Below, in pieces: positions 10,101-20,354 of a stretch of DNA of 64,000 bases. The stretch's first letter is position 1. Each line of letters starts with the position of its first letter. The translations under genes and the position numbers were made by a program. The notes beneath the pieces are model-generated. The model saw only the letters and a program-made list of their open reading frames with translations, was not told where the DNA came from and made no database searches. The stretch covers positions 246,350,654 through 246,414,653 of the forward strand of contig OZ020611.1 in NCBI GenBank assembly GCA_963971575.1. Direction: 5' to 3'. The stretch comes from Liopterus haemorrhoidalis (Eukaryota; Arthropoda; Insecta; Coleoptera; Dytiscidae).

Positions 10101-10487
10101 GACTGAAAGTATATTAAATAAATAAAACTTGTATTTGTTTTCTAACAAACCTAAGTATATTTGCGAATACAGGAGAGTTCTTTTTGTTTATTTTTCACGA
10201 CAAATGAACGCGCCAGGAATAGAAAGAGTCTATTACAAGATCGCGGGATTCTTTTCTTCCGGGTGTGCGGCGGGCACGAACCAGGTACATCGTCTCATCC
10301 CAACCCCCAACCCCCAACTTCGCGCACATGTCAACATGTAAAACATCTCCCCTTATTAAAGGACACACATAAAAAGTTATGCCTCACAAAAAACACTACT
10401 TTTTAATTTAAGAAGAAAAACCCCAAAGAATATTATTTAGTTTATAGAAAGAGAATTAGGTCGTCAAGGATGAAATTTGTAGGAAAA

Positions 10488-10588
10488 AATCAGCTGTGGC
10501 CACCAGAGGACCGCCCGCCATCATAAAGTACTTGTATAAAATACATTCTAGCAGCAGACTAGATATAACTTCTAACAGAGATTAACAG
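10488..10588 (+). repeat. R4 repeat block
   Basis: It matches 961-1068 in the opposite orientation, containing TCAGCTGTGGCCACCAGAGG and ATACATTCTAGCAGCAGACT. It lies just before a CCCAGC element. Confidence 0.65.
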
Positions 10589-10617
10589 ACAAATTCTGTA
10601 AAAAGTTACACTGTAGT

Positions 10618-10992
10618 AACCCAGCAAACATTCAACTAACGGCCGAATGCCGGCTAACTGCTTTTATGCTGGTAAATTACTGGCACCAAAAGTAAGTGCA
10701 ACGCCAGTATTAATAATGTACTTCACATTTGTATTTCGCATTCCGCCTATACGAAGTACTTTACCAGCATTTTATAAGCACTCTTCTTCACTCATACTTT
10801 TTACTTAAAACCATCAGAAATAAATCTTGCAACTAATGCGATTATTTTGCACTTTACCGTTGCTGGGCCGGCAACTGATACATCAATGGGCCAGTAACGG
10901 CCCCGGGGACACCGGGGTACTGGCCCATTACTTTCAATGCCGGGGAGTATGTGCTTTACCAGTACTGGCCCGTATAAAAATGTTTGCTGGGA
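10618..10992 (+). mobile_element. CCCAGC-type non-autonomous DNA element
   Basis: The ends are CCCAGCAAACATT and AATGTTTGCTGGG, a 13-bp inverted repeat. The sequence outside the two ends joins as GTAGTAACGTTAC, matching an intact copy of the host repeat near 36890, and leaves a 2-bp AA duplication. There is no coding sequence. The internal part with TTGCTGGGCCGGCAACTGAT is shared with the copies at 582 and 41808. The superfamily is not certain. Confidence 0.75.
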
Positions 10993-11137
10993 ACGTTACA
11001 ACAAGATAAAATATTATAAAAAGTATAATGACTTTCATTCATGATAGTAACTGACCTTGTTCATAGGGACAGATTTAGTTACTATTTTCATAGTAACTGA
11101 GTTACAGAATTGGTCTAATTATTTATTATGACCATGG

Positions 11138-11632
11138 AAACCTTACATATAAGTATGAAAAAATTGAGACTTAGAAAAACGTCTCAAATAAAAGTTATTA
11201 TTTATTGCATTTATAGAAACTTTTGTTAAATAAATTTTTTCTAAATATTTTTCTCTTGCTAAATATTCGCAAAATCGACACGAGTAAACTCCCATTTCTA
11301 GTTAACCGATTTTTACCAAAAGTTGATTAACTCGTGCCATTGATGTCAAAAGCTTAAATATGAAGTTTCATAAAAATCCTTTTAGCCGAACACGTGCAGA
11401 ACAACTGCACGTGTACACAGACAGACAGACGGAGGGACGGACGGACAAACGGACAGACGGACAGACGGACAGACGGACAGACGGACAGACGGACAGACGG
11501 ACAGACGGACAGACGGACAGACGGACAGACGGACGGACGGACAGACAGACCGACAGACATCATGCTAAAAATAGTCAAAACGTTATGTAGGGACCTCAAT
11601 TCGTGGAGATCCATCGAAATCTCGAAATAATA
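11138..11632 (+). repeat. R3 repeat copy with (ACGGACAG)n
   Basis: It contains a conserved upstream part (CATGGAAACCTTACATATAA), then TTTTAGCCGAACACGTGCAG. A tract of alternating ACAG and ACGG units (11418-11550) follows, then CATCATGCTAAAAATAGTCA and CTCAATTCGTGGAGATCCAT. The same order is found at 21578-22130 and 35016-35440 (reversed) and 25881-26195. The ORFs over the tract are Asp/Arg/Thr repeats without biological meaning. Confidence 0.8.
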
Positions 11633-11639
11633 AAAAGGT

Positions 11640-12235
11640 CTTAAATATAAGGATTAAAATTTAATAGCTTTGAAACGGCAATCGAAGCCAACGCAAATCT
11701 CGTTCCACACCTGTACGAAGGACCCAGTAAAAATATTTAAATTAACTAATTTGGTTGTTTTTCTCGTTATCCACAAATCTTAAGTAGCAAACCTCGTATT
11801 TAGTTTAGTATTGGATGTTGCCGGACGTATGATGCGTCCATAGTAGGACGTCCTCGTCCTCGTCCTCGTCCTCCGTCCGATGCATTGTGTGCCAGCACAG
11901 CAGCAAAACATCCAAATTAATGTTGTGCCCTTCTGCAGAGCGGCCAACTTCGCCTCGCGCTGCTTCGATAAATTTTGACAAAAAGATCGGTGATTGATGG
12001 ACGGTCGAGCCCGAGTCGTGGTCAGCCTCTCTCAGGGGGGGACGTCGCCACCGCCGCACCACTATGCCGCCTTGTCGCCTCCTCGCCGCCTCACAACACT
12101 CTATTCATTTCGCCACTACATCATTACCAACATGATCCATATATTTAAATACAGTACATACGCTTATATACAGAATATTGATCATAAATAATCCGGGTAT
12201 TAGACAGTTACTACAAATGTAAGAACACTTCTTTA
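11640..12235. other. GC-rich island with (GTCCTC)n, no gene recognised
   Basis: The core 11810-12110 is GC-rich, with a short GTCCTC repeat at 11847-11872 and a C-rich tract near 12040-12100. ORFs on both strands overlap and are low-complexity. It is not part of a recognised repeat family and may be unique host sequence. Confidence 0.4.
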
Positions 12236-12932
12236 AGCGTGTTCTATATTATACTTTATCGTCAATTTTCTAAACTTTTTTCTTTGAACTAGAAGTTGTC
12301 AAAGTTTTAATATAATTTATTTTTCAATGTTTTAGTAGAGAATGAAATTCTTACACGTGTTTCAGTTCATTTAAAGTACCAACATAAATATATATTAATA
12401 AAAAAGGTATTTTATGAATAATAAGACATGATTTCATTGATCAACTAATACGTCTCACACATCATATGATATATTTTATACTATTCTATTTACATAAAAC
12501 AATATGCCTTAGCAACGATATAGCACCCCACGATCGTTAATAAGGATAAATGTTGCATAATTATATTTTCGCTAACATATATAATTCTTATCTTGTCAAG
12601 TGTTTATAACCTAGCTATAAATTTGTAAAATTACTGATTTACGTACAAAACACAATTTATATATTCGCCTATTCAAACCAATGATCAAGAAAACACTGTT
12701 AAACACGTGGTAATACAAAATATTTACAAGCGTAATTTTAATGTTGGTACTGTTGTTAAACTTGAAAATATTTTCAAGAAAAGTTTGTCCAAATCTAGTT
12801 TTGAATAAAGTTGACCTTGACTTCATAAAGTGTTCTACACTCTACGATTTCCCTGATTTATTTCTAGTACAAGTTCTAGTCAAAGAAATAAGTATGAAAA
12901 TTTGACGAGAATTGTATAATGTAGAACACGCT
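12236..12932. mobile_element. PIF/Harbinger-like MITE, 697 bp
   Basis: The ends AGCGTGTTCTATATTATAC and, reversed from the right, AGCGTGTTCTACATTATAC form inverted repeats of about 65 bp. They are flanked by TTA at 12233-12235 and 12933-12935. The arms diverge inward and no coding sequence remains. The TTA duplication and the AGCG start resemble the element at 8353-9081. Confidence 0.8.
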
Positions 12933-13497
12933 TTATAATCTATACTTTGCCATATAAATTTTAAACTCTCAGCTTTAAAAATATTATTATTCTTACGAGA
13001 GCTACCTTTTAACTTTTTACAAAAACTAAGAAAGAAAAAAATCTTTTTTGGAACAAACTGTTTTATTGCTTTTCAAAATATTCCCCAAGATTTATACATT
13101 TTTGCATGCGTTCAAACCAATTCTCGAAACAATTTTTTCACTGTGAAGTTGATATTTCAAAAACATGGCTTTCGAAGGCTCCAACAGTTCTTGACGTGAT
13201 GAAAATCGCTCTCTACGCATTTTTTGTTTGACATTGAGGAACAAATAAAAAGTCGTTACGGGATAAATCAGGTGAATACGGGCAATGAGATATTAATTTG
13301 ATATTTTTCTCCTTCAAATAATCAATTGTATGACCTGCTGTGTGGCAGCTTGCATTGGCATGATGAAGAAATATGCGACGTATTTGGTTGTTTTTCCTGA
13401 TTCAACAAATTGCTGTATACCATTCAGCATTAACTGTTCTCCGATCCTCTAAAGCAGAGTTTCCCAAAATGTACTCCGCGATCTCCTGCTGTATATA

Positions 13498-15061
13498 CAG
13501 TATTGGCCATAAAGATTGCAACTTTTAACATCTTTCAATTTTTCAAATTTTAATAATAATATTGGAAAATAAATACTCTTAATTCTATAATTTAATCATA
13601 TTTTGTCTGTTACATCAATTAATAGTCAAATAATCTGACTTACAGATTAATAATAAATTATTTCTTCATTTTTGCTTGGACAAAAATATTGCAACTACTT
13701 GAATTTTCTTTTTATATGCAGATTTTATCCATAAATAATATGTTGTGCACAAGTAATATTTCAGTTTATATTTGTCAATCATGGGTCGTAGTAAAACTGT
13801 TTCAAGTGAAATTAGAAACTTCATAATGTCTGGTTTTAAAGACGGGCTGCTGCAAAATGTGATTTCACAAAATTTAAATGTTCATAAATATACTGTGTCG
13901 CGAATTATAAAACGATTTTGAGAAGAAGGTACGTTTGAAGTTTCAAAAATTCGAGGACGGCCACGAAAAACTACAAAACGAACTGATAAAAAAATTATTT
14001 ATTTATCTACCAATAACCCCTTTCTGTCATCGGAGAAAATTTTGGGCCTTTTGCCACAAATGGATTAAGAAAACATCTCAACAAGAACTATTCGCAGATT
14101 AGTTAGTGAGGATCTTTTTAGTCGCCTTCCTGCTAAAAAACCACTTCTATCCAAAAAGAATGTGAAGGCCCGATTAAAATTTGCTAAAAATCATATTGAC
14201 TGGACTGTGGATCAATGGAAAAAAGTTATTTTTAGTGATGAATCTAAGTTCAATTTGTTTAAAAGTGATGGTGTAAGTTACGTTAGGAGACCTGCTAATA
14301 AAAGATTTGTTCAAAAATACACCTTGCCAACAGTTAAACATGGCGGAGGTGGTGTGATGGTATGGGGCTGTTTCACGGGATATGGTATGGGTCCTCTATA
14401 CCACATTGAAGGAATAATGGATCGATTTAAATATATAGACATCCTTCAAAATGTTATGGAACCTTATTCTGATGAGTTCATGCCTTTAAAACATATTTTT
14501 CAGCATGATAATGACACAAAACATTCTTCGAAGTTGGTAAAAAAATGGTTCGAGGATTCAAAAATTAACGTAATGACTTGGCCGTCACAGTCACCCGATT
14601 TAAATCCAATAAAAAACCTTTGGGAGATTGTCAACAGAAAGATTAGAAACAAAACACATTCAAATATTGAAGAATTGTTTAAACCTTTGCAGGGTGCCTT
14701 GTCTAATATTGATAATGAAGTGATCACGAAATTATTAGAATCAATGGCGAAAAGATGTTGGGAAGTTATAAATACTGGTGGTTACTATACAAAATATTAA
14801 AAATGATCTGTTAATAATAATTCATTTTCTTAATTAATAAAAAAAAAGATTTTTTTAAGAGTAGTTGCTATCTATATGTCGAGGTAAAAATAATAAATAC
14901 TATAAAAAAAATAGAATTTACTATTAAAATTTAATTTTTTACTGTAATATATGTAGAGGATTGTTAAAGGTAAGAATTACATTTTTTTAATTTTAAAAAT
15001 ATTGAATAGAATAAATATAAAATAGGATTATCAAAAGTTGCTATCTTTATGGCCAATACTG
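13498..15061 (+). mobile_element. Tc1-type transposon, 1564 bp
   Basis: The termini are CAGTATTGGCCATAAAGATT on the left and, reversed from the right, CAGTATTGGCCATAAAGATA. Each is flanked by TA (13496-13497 and 15062-15063). The structure is near full length, with one transposase frame in the plus direction. It is inserted in a hAT-like element that is itself inside a mariner, so it is the youngest layer of that stack. Confidence 0.9.
13781..14800 (+). pseudogene. Tc1 transposase, two in-frame stops, catalytic Glu replaced
   Basis: The frame is collinear over 340 codons. It starts MGRSKTVSSEIRNFIMSGF with a paired-type helix-turn-helix, has the R-G-R-P-R-K-T hook near residue 65, then the DDE domain. 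A TGA at 13919-13921 (codon 47) and a TAA at 14066-14068 (codon 96) interrupt it without frameshift. The first Asp (IFSDESKFNL) and the second (FQHDNDTKHS) are present. The third acidic residue, normally Glu in SPDLNPIENLWE at D34E spacing, is Lys here (SPDLNPIKNLWE). The copy is dead twice over, yet the rest is well preserved to the C-terminus (WEVINTGGYYTKY). Confidence 0.9.
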
Positions 15062-15226
15062 TATATATATAGCATTGATAGTGCTCCGCGATGAATTCTT
15101 CTCGTGAAAAGTCCTCCGCGGCTCAAAAAGTTTGAAAAACTCTGCTCTGCGATATACCAAAGCATACCTCTATCTCACGGTACACAGCATTTTGCGCACA
15201 GTATCGATGTTTTTTTGAATCACAAC

Positions 15227-15430
15227 CGATTATGGTCGACCTTCACGAGATTCATCACCGACGGACGCACGACCACGACGAAATTCTGCAAACCAATTTT
15301 TAACAGCCTTTTCTGATGGTGCTTCATTACCAAAAGTTGAACGAAGCGAATCTATGCATTGTGGTTGAGTTAGGCCTTTACTAAAATCGTAAAAAATCAT
15401 CCAACGAAAACCCTCACAAGTGATATCCAT
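15227..15430 (-). pseudogene. Mariner transposase N-terminus
   Basis: The frame MDITCEGFRWMIFYDFSKGL, then SLRSTFGNEAPSEKAVKNWF, then EFRRGRASVGDESREGRP is the helix-turn-helix region plus the R-G-R-x-S-x-x-D-x-x-R-x-G-R-P linker of mariner-type transposases. The stop after GRP is followed in the same frame by SVVIQKNIDTVRKML, which is still transposase-like, so it is an acquired nonsense codon. The remainder is separated by the nested insertion and lies at 13040-13480. Confidence 0.8.
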
Positions 15431-15624
15431 TTTTTCACAAACTTTTTTTTAAACGCTCACTGTCAACAAACTACTCGGTCAATTTATAAGCTGCCACTGA
15501 TTTCTCAATAACAAATGTCAAATTTAGCGAATATAGTAATGACACAATTCAATATTGCCATCTAGTGGTCGTTTATAAAAACATAAAAGGTAACCCTCGT
15601 AGTATAGGAAAAATATAAGTACAA

Positions 15625-16033
15625 TACTCTATCTCCGAAAGACTGATAGTAATATAATTTATTATTTGTAAAAAGTTATTGTATTATCACACTGAAGCGG
15701 TAAAACAAAAGCGACAAAATATGAATAGTTCGAAACGAAATATTGTTAAGAACAACCGAGTGTGCCGTACATAATATATGGGAATACGAACTAGGGTTAA
15801 ACACAATAGACCATAAAAATTTGACCATAAAATTTTGAGGAAAAATATGGTCACAGGGGTGTGTTTAATGATATGATAAATATGGTCACAGGCGTGCGTT
15901 TAATAAAATGATAAATAGTAATATAGAAATACACAAAACCAATTTAAACGTGTTTAAAATGTGCACGCCACTGGTAACTGACTGACAAAAATGATTTATT
16001 ACTATCAGTTTTTCAGAGATATAGTATAGTATA
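15625..16033 (+). mobile_element. M2 inverted-repeat element
   Basis: A unit of about 400 bp whose ends are TACTCTATCTCCGAAAGACT and the mirrored TATCAGTTTTTCAGAGATAT. It has internal tandem-like copies of ATATGGTCACAGGSGTGYGT and the segment TTTAAACGTGTTTAAAATGT. Other copies are at 31888-32210 (inverted, internally deleted), 33788-34179 and 41507-42270, with a split copy at 27105-27746. It is non-coding, a MITE of unassigned superfamily. Confidence 0.75.
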
Positions 16034-16168
16034 AGATTTATCTTATACTAGATATAGATATAGATATAAATGTAGATCTATCTCATATTAGTACTTGTTC
16101 TACACTATTGTAGCTCTGATGGAGAATTAAACTAATGAAACTAAAGAGAACAGGTAGTACTGACACAA

Positions 16169-16408
16169 ATCAGAATAGGACAGACCGCCTTCACACACAA
16201 ACACATCATACAGAAAACAGCAGCAGACACCTGTGACACTTGCAATACTCCTATAACTGTCCAACACGTAATAACAGAATGCACAGAATACAGCCACTAC
16301 AGACAACTACATAACATGCCCAATAACTTACAACAAGCACTCTCACCCACAGACACCACACAAACAAGCATCATAAACTACCTGAAACACATAAATATAT
16401 ATAAGTAA
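16169..16408 (+). pseudogene. Non-LTR retrotransposon ORF2 C-terminus
   Basis: The frame reads IRIGQTAFTHKHIIQK, then CDTCNTPITVQHVITECTEY, then SHYRQLHN, ending at TAA 16406-16408. R-I-G-x-T followed by a C-x2-C...H-x4-C zinc knuckle is the conserved tail of LINE ORF2 proteins of the Jockey/R1/I groups. A frameshift and stops precede it near 16150, so only the last 79 codons are readable. It abuts the Helitron-like unit. Confidence 0.8.
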
Positions 16409-16734
16409 ATTATATATATAAAAGCCCTAATTTCTGTGTGTCTGTAACGCTAAGTTCCTAGGTTCTAGCGGGGCTTGAGATGTGTGGTCGGTCACTCCCC
16501 ACCAGTGAGAGCGACGTTCTCCGACAAACAACAGCTCACTTGGGCTAAGCACATAGAGAAGCATAGAGCAAAGCAGCGATGAAAGCGGAGATTAAAACAG
16601 CGAAAGAATGTCGCGATTATAAAAGAGTGTCTACACATAGTGACGCGTTTAAAATCGAGCACAAAGTTCACAAAATTATAATGGATTTCTTGCTAACATA
16701 AAACTCTTCCCTGAAAATTTGGTATTTACTAAAA

Positions 16735-16965
16735 AATAAAAATAAACACACTAGAAGGTGCAATGTTCACAGAATAAATAAAAGTAGACATATACATGGT
16801 GAATTTCATCATATTTATAGGCAACTCCGCGAACATCCAGAAAAGTTTAATTCTTATTTTCGCATGAGTATTTCCACGTTTGATTATATTTTGGAAAAAA
16901 TTCAACATAAATTGGTAAAAAATGGACAAATTTCAATCGGAACGTACAATAAATACCTCTTATAA
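16735..16965 (+). pseudogene. Harbinger transposase N-terminal fragment
   Basis: The frame reads RRCNVHRINKSRHIHGEFHH, then IYRQLREHPEKFNSYFRMSI, then STFDYILEKIQHKLVKNG, ending at TAA 16963-16965. The segment with R-x-x-x-V-H-x-I-N, then E-x-P-E-K-F-x-x-Y-F-R-M-S and T-F-D-x-I-L, matches the region before the DDE domain in PIF/Harbinger transposases. The catalytic domain is absent. GACGCGTTTAAA near 16642 and its reverse near 17050 may be the remnant's own terminal repeats. Confidence 0.75.
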
Positions 16966-17110
16966 ATGAGAACTACTTGTAAATGCCTCAATATCCATTT
17001 TAAACAACTATTTCAGCAACAATGATAGCAGAGAAATCAAAATTGTTTGAACGCGTCGCCTTGCTCGACTATAACAACGATATAACCTCGCTGCAGTACT
17101 GCAGTACATT

Positions 17111-17640
17111 AAACTTTAAACGACATGCATTGAGCGTTTTTTAGAATTTCCTAGGTATAATCAGAAACAGCTACACCACTGTTGTCCAGCATATGGCCCG
17201 CGGGCCGTATCCAGCCCGATACTAATTTTTAAACTTTAAACGACATGCATTGAGCGGCTTTTTAGAATTTCCTAGGTATAATCAGAAACAGCTACACCAC
17301 TGTTGTCCAGCATATGGCCCGCGGGCCGTATCCAGCCCGATACTAATTTTTAAACTTTAAACGACATGCATTGAGCGGCTTTTTAGGATTTCCTAGGTAT
17401 AATCAAAAACAGATATACCATTGATGTCCAGTATATGGGCCGCGGGCCGTATACATCCCGCTACTAATTTTTAAACGACACGCATTAAGCGGTTTTTAGC
17501 ATTTCCTAGGTATAATCAGAAACAGCTATAACATTGATATCCAGTATATGGGCCGCGGGCCGTATCAAGCCCGATGCTAATTTTTAAACGACACGCATTA
17601 AGCGGTTTTTAGGATTTCCTAGGTATAATCAAGAAACGTT
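17111..17640 (+). repeat. Tandem array, period about 113-121 bp, 4.5 units
   Basis: Units start at 17111, 17231, 17352, 17473 and 17586, each with ACGACAYGCATTRAGCG, TTTCCTAGGTATAATCA and GGCCCGCGGGCCGTAT or a variant. The first three are nearly identical and the last two more diverged and slightly shorter. The GGCCCGCGGGCC core resembles hAT terminal sequence, so the unit may derive from a hAT end. It sits inside the Helitron-like element. Confidence 0.85.
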
Positions 17641-17752
17641 TTTGTTTTGTTAATATACGCAGAATCATGCAAATTTTAATAATTAATTCCTGCTTACATT
17701 GATTTTTATTCGATATCAGTTTGCCAACGTTGTTGGCAACGGGGTCTGCTAG

Positions 17753-18079
17753 TATAAATAGATTTGTAATTTTCACCAAAATTTTTGTAATAAATTAGCA
17801 CTGTTATTATGTATTAGAACTATTACTAAATACCATTAATGCAGTGGCGGATCAAGCCTTCACCGGGCCCAAGACATTTTTGATTTTCGGGCCCTCAACC
17901 TAAAGGCGTTCAAAGTGAAGAGCAAAAAAAAAGGGACTTCACCTCCAAAATCCAAGTGAAGAGCAAAAAAAAAAAAATTATACATTATTGTAATCCAACG
18001 ACTCTGTATAAAAACTAATGTACCAAGTGCTAATAGCCTAGTATCTGAAGCACCCAAAAAACTTTAAATAAATAAAAAC
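17753..18079. other. AT-rich stretch with a hAT-like end fragment
   Basis: Bases 17843-17960 contain CAGTGGCGGATCAAGCCTTC and GGGCCC-rich sequence. They resemble the element ends seen at 20127 and 22680-22720. No coding sequence is recognised. Confidence 0.4.
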
Positions 18080-18772
18080 CAGTGGCGAAGGAAAACCTCC
18101 GCTAGACTTGTCCTCCCATAAAAAAAAAAAAATTAATTTAATTTTTTTTTTTTTTGAATATTTATTTAAATCTTCAAAAATACATCAAATTATGTTCTAT
18201 ACAAATTTTTGTCCAAGGCTTGGTTTATTAGTTACGAATTAATTATCATGACTATGGAAACCTTACATATAAGTATGAAAAAATTGAGACAAAAAATTTT
18301 AAATAATTTTACAAAAAAATTTAAAAATTTTTCGTTTTATCAAAAAACGTCTCAAATAAAAGTTATTAGCAATTGCATTTATAGTAACTTTTGTTCAATA
18401 AATTTTTTCGAAATATTTTTCTGTTGCTAAATATTCGCAAAAATCTTAAAATCGACACAAGTAAACTCTCATTTCTAGTCTACCGATCTTCATAAAAAAC
18501 AATAGGGTTCTTCCCATTTAATAGAAGAATTTTTTAGTACCAGAACTAATTCTCTAAGTTTAACCGTTCCTGAGTTATCGTGTATACACACAGACACACA
18601 CACACAGACACACACACACACACACAGACACACACACACATACGGACGGCACTTCGAAAATAGGTTTTTTGGATTCCCTGGACCATGAAACGTGGTCATC
18701 AGTCAAAATCTCGACATCGAAAATTTTCGCGATTACAATACTTGCCTCTTATATATTAAGGTCGGGCAAGTA
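18080..18772 (+). repeat. R2 repeat copy, long form
   Basis: It carries the R2 ends (CCAGTGGCGAAGGAAAACCT and TTAAGGTCGGGCAAGTAAAA). It also has the module of about 240 bp shared with R3 (CATGACTATGGAAACCTTAC to CTCATTTCTAGTC), before the (CA)n tract at 18585-18642. It is non-coding. Confidence 0.8.
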
Positions 18773-18779
18773 AAAAAAA

Positions 18780-19720
18780 ACTAATCCGAAACTTGTCAGC
18801 TGATTTAGTTGTTTGCATTGCTATCCGAAACAGTACAACTTCCTACCAGATTTTCGCAGACACAGTAAAAAATAACAAATTATTATTTGTTATTGCACTA
18901 AAGAAACCGGGGTCTATCGTGGCAATCAACCTGCTAACATGAAATTGAATTAGAAGGAAACGCAGCCCTATTAATTTATGGTCCGGTGCGTATGTAATCG
19001 ATGAATTAGTGAGTGATGGGATTTATGAAAATAGTGACGGAGCATTGGGGGGGGGGCAGGGGGTACGTAGGTGTATAAACATGTTTACGTGGAGTTATAA
19101 CGAGATAAAGTAACCGTAACAATTAATAGCGGGCGGAATGGGTCGTCCTGCTGGTCCAGCCGTGCGGATTACCGTCCCCGGGTCCGTTGCGGGGGGGGGG
19201 GTGGCTCTGCGAGCGCACTTTTCAATTAAGCGCGTCTCCGGGCGGTGGTGACGGCGAGGGCGACGGCGGTGTATGCGACGCATCGCTTATTACGGGCCAC
19301 CTAATTGGATTTTGATTGGTTCACCTGACCGCTCGTCTGTGTCTGTGCACGCATTTATCGCTCCTCTTACACATATATATATACATATACATACGTGCAG
19401 GGCCGCTTTAAGGTCGATACAATCAATTTTACTTAATAGGTATCCGCACTGTAAAAAGCCCGGTACAGAAAAGTCGCCAATTTTAAATATTTGTATAACT
19501 AATAATAACACAATATCAATAACATGTTTACCCCCCCCCCCCCACCCCACACACACATGACGTACAAAATGTAAAAAAAAATTGATGTTGAAGTGTGAAT
19601 TTTCACACATTTCAGGATTTTGTAGGTATTTAGTCAGTGAATGATGATTATTAGAAGGTCAAACGATGAATGCCTGTCACTACATAACACAATTACAAGT
19701 GTTGCTTTTAAATCCTTTAA
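18780..19720. other. GC-rich island, no gene recognised
   Basis: Bases 18950-19340 are GC-rich, with G8 near 19048 and a G10-11 run near 19190. ORFs on both strands are Arg/Pro-rich and unsupported. A C-run lies near 19530. The stretch does not resemble the window's repeats and could be unique or conserved non-coding DNA. Confidence 0.4.
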
Positions 19721-19721
19721 C

Positions 19722-20023
19722 AAAAAGACCTGAATATATAACACAAATATCCCTCGTAAATATGTAAGAGCAATCTCGAGAATGAGATTTAACCATACTA
19801 TGTGCCCAGATCACCTATACAGACTTAAAATGATAAACACCAACATATGTCCCTGCTCACAAGACCAAATAGTAGACTTAAATCATTTATTCTTCTCCTG
19901 TATAAAACACAACAAAATTATCTATTCAAATCACTCATAGAAAATAATATAGCTCTCCCTACAAGCATTTATATAGCTTTAGCTACAAAGGTCCGAAAAC
20001 AAAAACAAAAAAAAATCCTTTAA
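19722..20023 (+). pseudogene. Non-LTR retrotransposon ORF2 C-terminus, one frameshift
   Basis: The text YVRAISRMRFNHTMCPDHLY, then LKMINTNICPCSQDQ, then VDLNHLFFSCIKHNKI gives the R-x-R-x-x-H-T and C-x-C...H-L-F-x-C tail motif of LINE ORF2. One frameshift near 19922 restores LFKSLIENNIALPTSIYIAL and a terminal VRKQKQKK before TAA at 20021-20023. It is a different subfamily from 16169-16408. A hAT-like end begins at 20025, immediately after the stop. Confidence 0.75.
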
Positions 20024-20354
20024 ATCAGCGATATTCAAACTGTGTTCCATGGAACCCTAGGGTCCACGAGCTTTTTCTTAAATTTAATAAAAAAATTATT
20101 TGGGCGTCGGCTTTTTCCTCCTCACCAGTGGCGGATCTACACACGGGCTAATAGGGCTTAAGCCCTGGGCCCCCGGTCCACAAGGGGCCCCTAACCTCTC
20201 GGACATATGTTTATTATATTCTATACCAAGCACGGCTAATAAGAGAAAAGATCAAAACAAAAATATTACTTTAAAAAATAATACAAAAAAATTAAAAACA
20301 CTAATTTACTAATATTTATTAAAAATCAATATAAGTGAAGCGCCAGCTAATAAA

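Larger units (their letters stand above)
13455..15150. mobile_element. hAT-like MITE carrying the Tc1 element
   Basis: Immediately outside the Tc1 insertion are CAGAGTTTCCCAAAATGTAC (starting 13455) and, reversed from the right, CAGAGTTTTTCAAACTTTTT. This CAGAG...CTCTG pair is the form of a hAT terminus. The sub-terminal halves both contain CTCCGCG. The mariner sequence continues on either side. The 8-bp flanks (CTCTAAAG and CTCTGCGA) match only in part, so the exact boundary is less certain. Without the insert it would be about 130 bp long. Confidence 0.55.
13040..15600 (-). mobile_element. Mariner transposon interrupted by nested insertions
   Basis: The minus strand starts near 15595 with an untranslated end containing TTGACATTTGTTATTGAGAA. 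It encodes a transposase N-terminus (15230-15430) and resumes at about 13470 with C-terminal sequence (FIMPMQAATQQVIQL, then NISLPVF) containing stops, ending near 13040. Between the halves lies a hAT-like element (about 13455-15150), itself carrying a Tc1 element. A mirror fragment of the 5' end is at 7300-7440. Confidence 0.75.
16413..17752 (+). mobile_element. Helitron-like non-autonomous element
   Basis: The right end has a perfect 8-bp-stem hairpin, TTGCCAACGTTGTTGGCAA (17721-17739). It is followed after 9 bp by CTAG at 17749-17752 and then T. A short terminal hairpin plus CTRR abutting T is the Helitron 3' hallmark. The 5' boundary is less clear. An AT-rich TATATATATAAAAGCCCTAA near 16416 is typical, but the expected TC was not found. 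Inside are a Harbinger transposase fragment and a 120-bp tandem array, consistent with capture. There is no Rep/helicase. Confidence 0.55.

Noticed and set aside
11360..11630. ORFs of Asp/Arg/Thr repeats on both strands
   Set aside because: They are translations of the (ACGGACAG)n tract of an R3 repeat. All frames are open because the repeat lacks stops.
17111..17640. CRISPR-like array
   Set aside because: The whole 120-bp unit repeats, not a short repeat with unique spacers, and the genome is eukaryotic.
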